A stretch of DNA of 64,000 nt from Coriaria nepalensis. Its lineage: Eukaryota > Streptophyta > Magnoliopsida > Cucurbitales > Coriariaceae. This document shows positions 63,101 to 64,000 of the stretch, piece by piece. Every line of letters starts with the position of its first letter. Within the stretch, counting starts at the first letter, position 1. Location of the stretch: NCBI GenBank assembly GCA_027186245.1, contig CP114487.1:6443001-6507000 (forward strand), given 5' to 3'. The translations under genes and the position numbers were made by a program. The notes under the pieces are model-generated. The model was not told the origin of the DNA, did not search any database, and saw only the letters and a program-made list of their open reading frames with translations.

Positions 63101-64000
63101 CTGTGCCTTCTTCTGCAGTTGCTATGCTAACGTTGTGCTCCAGTGCCTGGCATTTACTCCACCTTTGACTGCTTATTTACTTCAAGGGTTGCATTCTAAA
63201 GCATGTATGTTTCATTTCTTTAGCTTCTTTGTGCTGTTATTATAAGTTGAGCATGTGGACTGTGTTTGATTCTAGGAATCACTGGTACAGGTTTCGTAAC
63301 AAATACTTTGTACCCATGGCATATAGGTGCTTCCTAGAGTCTTAGAGTTGTAGCTTAAAATTTCTGATCCTCTTCATATTTCAGGCATAAAGAAGGAATG
63401 GTGTTTCATGTGTGAGTTTGAAAGTCTAGTTTTGAAGGCAAAGGAAGGGAAATCTCCATTATCTCCTATTGGCATAATCTCTCAACTACAAAACATTGGG
63501 AGTCAACTTGGCATAGGGAGTGAAGAAGACGCTCATGAATTTATGAGGTGTGTTAAATTCAATAACTTTTTAGTGATTACTGTTTAATGGTCTTATGTTA
63601 ACTTATGAAAAATGTAGCACAATTGGTTTAATAAATCTTATTTAATAGGTATGCTATTGACACAATGCAATCTATTTGCCTCATGGAAGCTGGAGTGAAT
63701 AGATCAGGAACTTTAGAAGAAGAAATGTCTCTTATAGGACTTACATTTGGAGGATACCTTATATCAAAGGTACTTATGATTAATGGTTTTTTAAATGTGA
63801 GTATGTTTTTCAGTTGTGGAAGATGAATGGCGTGTATTAATTTGATCGTGTAATTTGTAGATAAAATGCACGAGGTGCAGCGGCAAATCAGAGCGGCAAG
63901 ATAGAATTATGGATCTTACTGTTGAGATAGAAGGGGATATAAGAACTCTAGAAGATGCACTTCGGAAATTTACCAGCACTGAAATCTTGGATGGTGATAA
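60137..64000 (+). CDS. UBP16: ubiquitin-specific protease, UBP16-like, 5' part (cut by window end)
   Basis: Exons: 60137-60519, 61181-62603, 62683-62771, 63119-63204, 63385-63547, 63649-63769 and 63861 to beyond 64000. Introns are GT-AG and phases join, giving 801 residues so far. UBP16-type enzymes cleave ubiquitin from proteins; Arabidopsis UBP16 is linked to salt tolerance. A membrane helix lies at about residues 11-29 ([18 protein letters not shown]). A MYND zinc finger spans residues 108-145 (C108, C111, C119, C122, C128, C132, H141, C145). Next is a long Ser-rich disordered region (about 160-600). The USP domain then starts with [16 protein letters not shown], catalytic Cys633, and the QQD-like region [16 protein letters not shown]. 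The catalytic His and Asp lie outside the window. Residues 68-103 carry three copies of a PIYQ-x-NNYTA-type repeat. The symbol is by resemblance; UBP17-19 are alternatives. Confidence 0.9.
60338..60440 (+). repeat. three 30-36-bp in-frame repeats in UBP exon 1
   Basis: Units of the form CCAATTTATCAG...AATTACACTGCAT occur three times in frame. They encode PIYQ-x(2-4)-NYTAS peptides between the membrane segment and the MYND finger. The third copy has a short insertion (SKSK). Confidence 0.75.

Overview
This window is nuclear DNA from a flowering plant, most likely a eudicot. The evidence is multi-exon genes with GT-AG introns, plant-type protein families (D-type cyclin with an LxCxE motif, 14-3-3, UBP16-type deubiquitinase, plant USP), very AT-rich intergenic DNA, and Ty1/copia, RTE and LINE remnants plus an endogenous caulimovirid-like sequence. 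No bacterial features are present. The species cannot be named from the sequence.

Layout: bases 1-720 (minus) hold a broken DUF1985 gene fragment. Bases 1295-3343 (minus) hold a six-exon D-type cyclin. Bases 3.6-24 kb are gene-poor: a palindromic minisatellite (4.7-7.3 kb), a second DUF1985 fragment (7.6 kb), long AT-rich DNA, a nested retroelement complex (14.8-21.1 kb) with two apparent solo LTRs and copia reverse-transcriptase remains, and a strong hairpin at 23.5 kb. Bases 24131-26176 (minus) hold a four-exon 14-3-3 gene. A degenerate copia element follows at 26.7-28.9 kb.

Bases 30.2-37.7 kb (plus) hold a gene for a 1222-residue plant protein of unknown function in 21 coding exons. One intron carries a truncated RTE element with a perfect 19-bp target-site duplication. 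Bases 38.5-44.3 kb hold a second RTE tail and then a decayed endogenous pararetrovirus (movement protein, coat protein/zinc knuckle, protease, RT, RNase H) that begins with a 98-nt inverted repeat. Bases 44.4-46.6 kb hold a broken coiled-coil gene that contains a truncated REN1/PHGAP-type RhoGAP piece. A USP gene (46998-47942, minus, with a GC-AG intron) and an RNA polymerase III RPC34-type gene (48387-49115, minus) follow.

Bases 49.8-60 kb are again repeat-rich: a third DUF1985 fragment, LTR-like DNA, tandem duplications and a LINE ORF1 remnant. Bases 60137 to the right edge hold the first seven exons of a UBP16-like deubiquitinase with a membrane anchor and MYND finger.

The host genes have unrelated roles (cell cycle, phosphoprotein binding, transcription, stress, ubiquitin removal) and do not form a pathway. 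I found no clear new biological system. The most unusual items are the viral fold-back, the 23.5-kb hairpin, the palindromic minisatellite and the apparent N-terminal frameshift in the 1222-residue gene.
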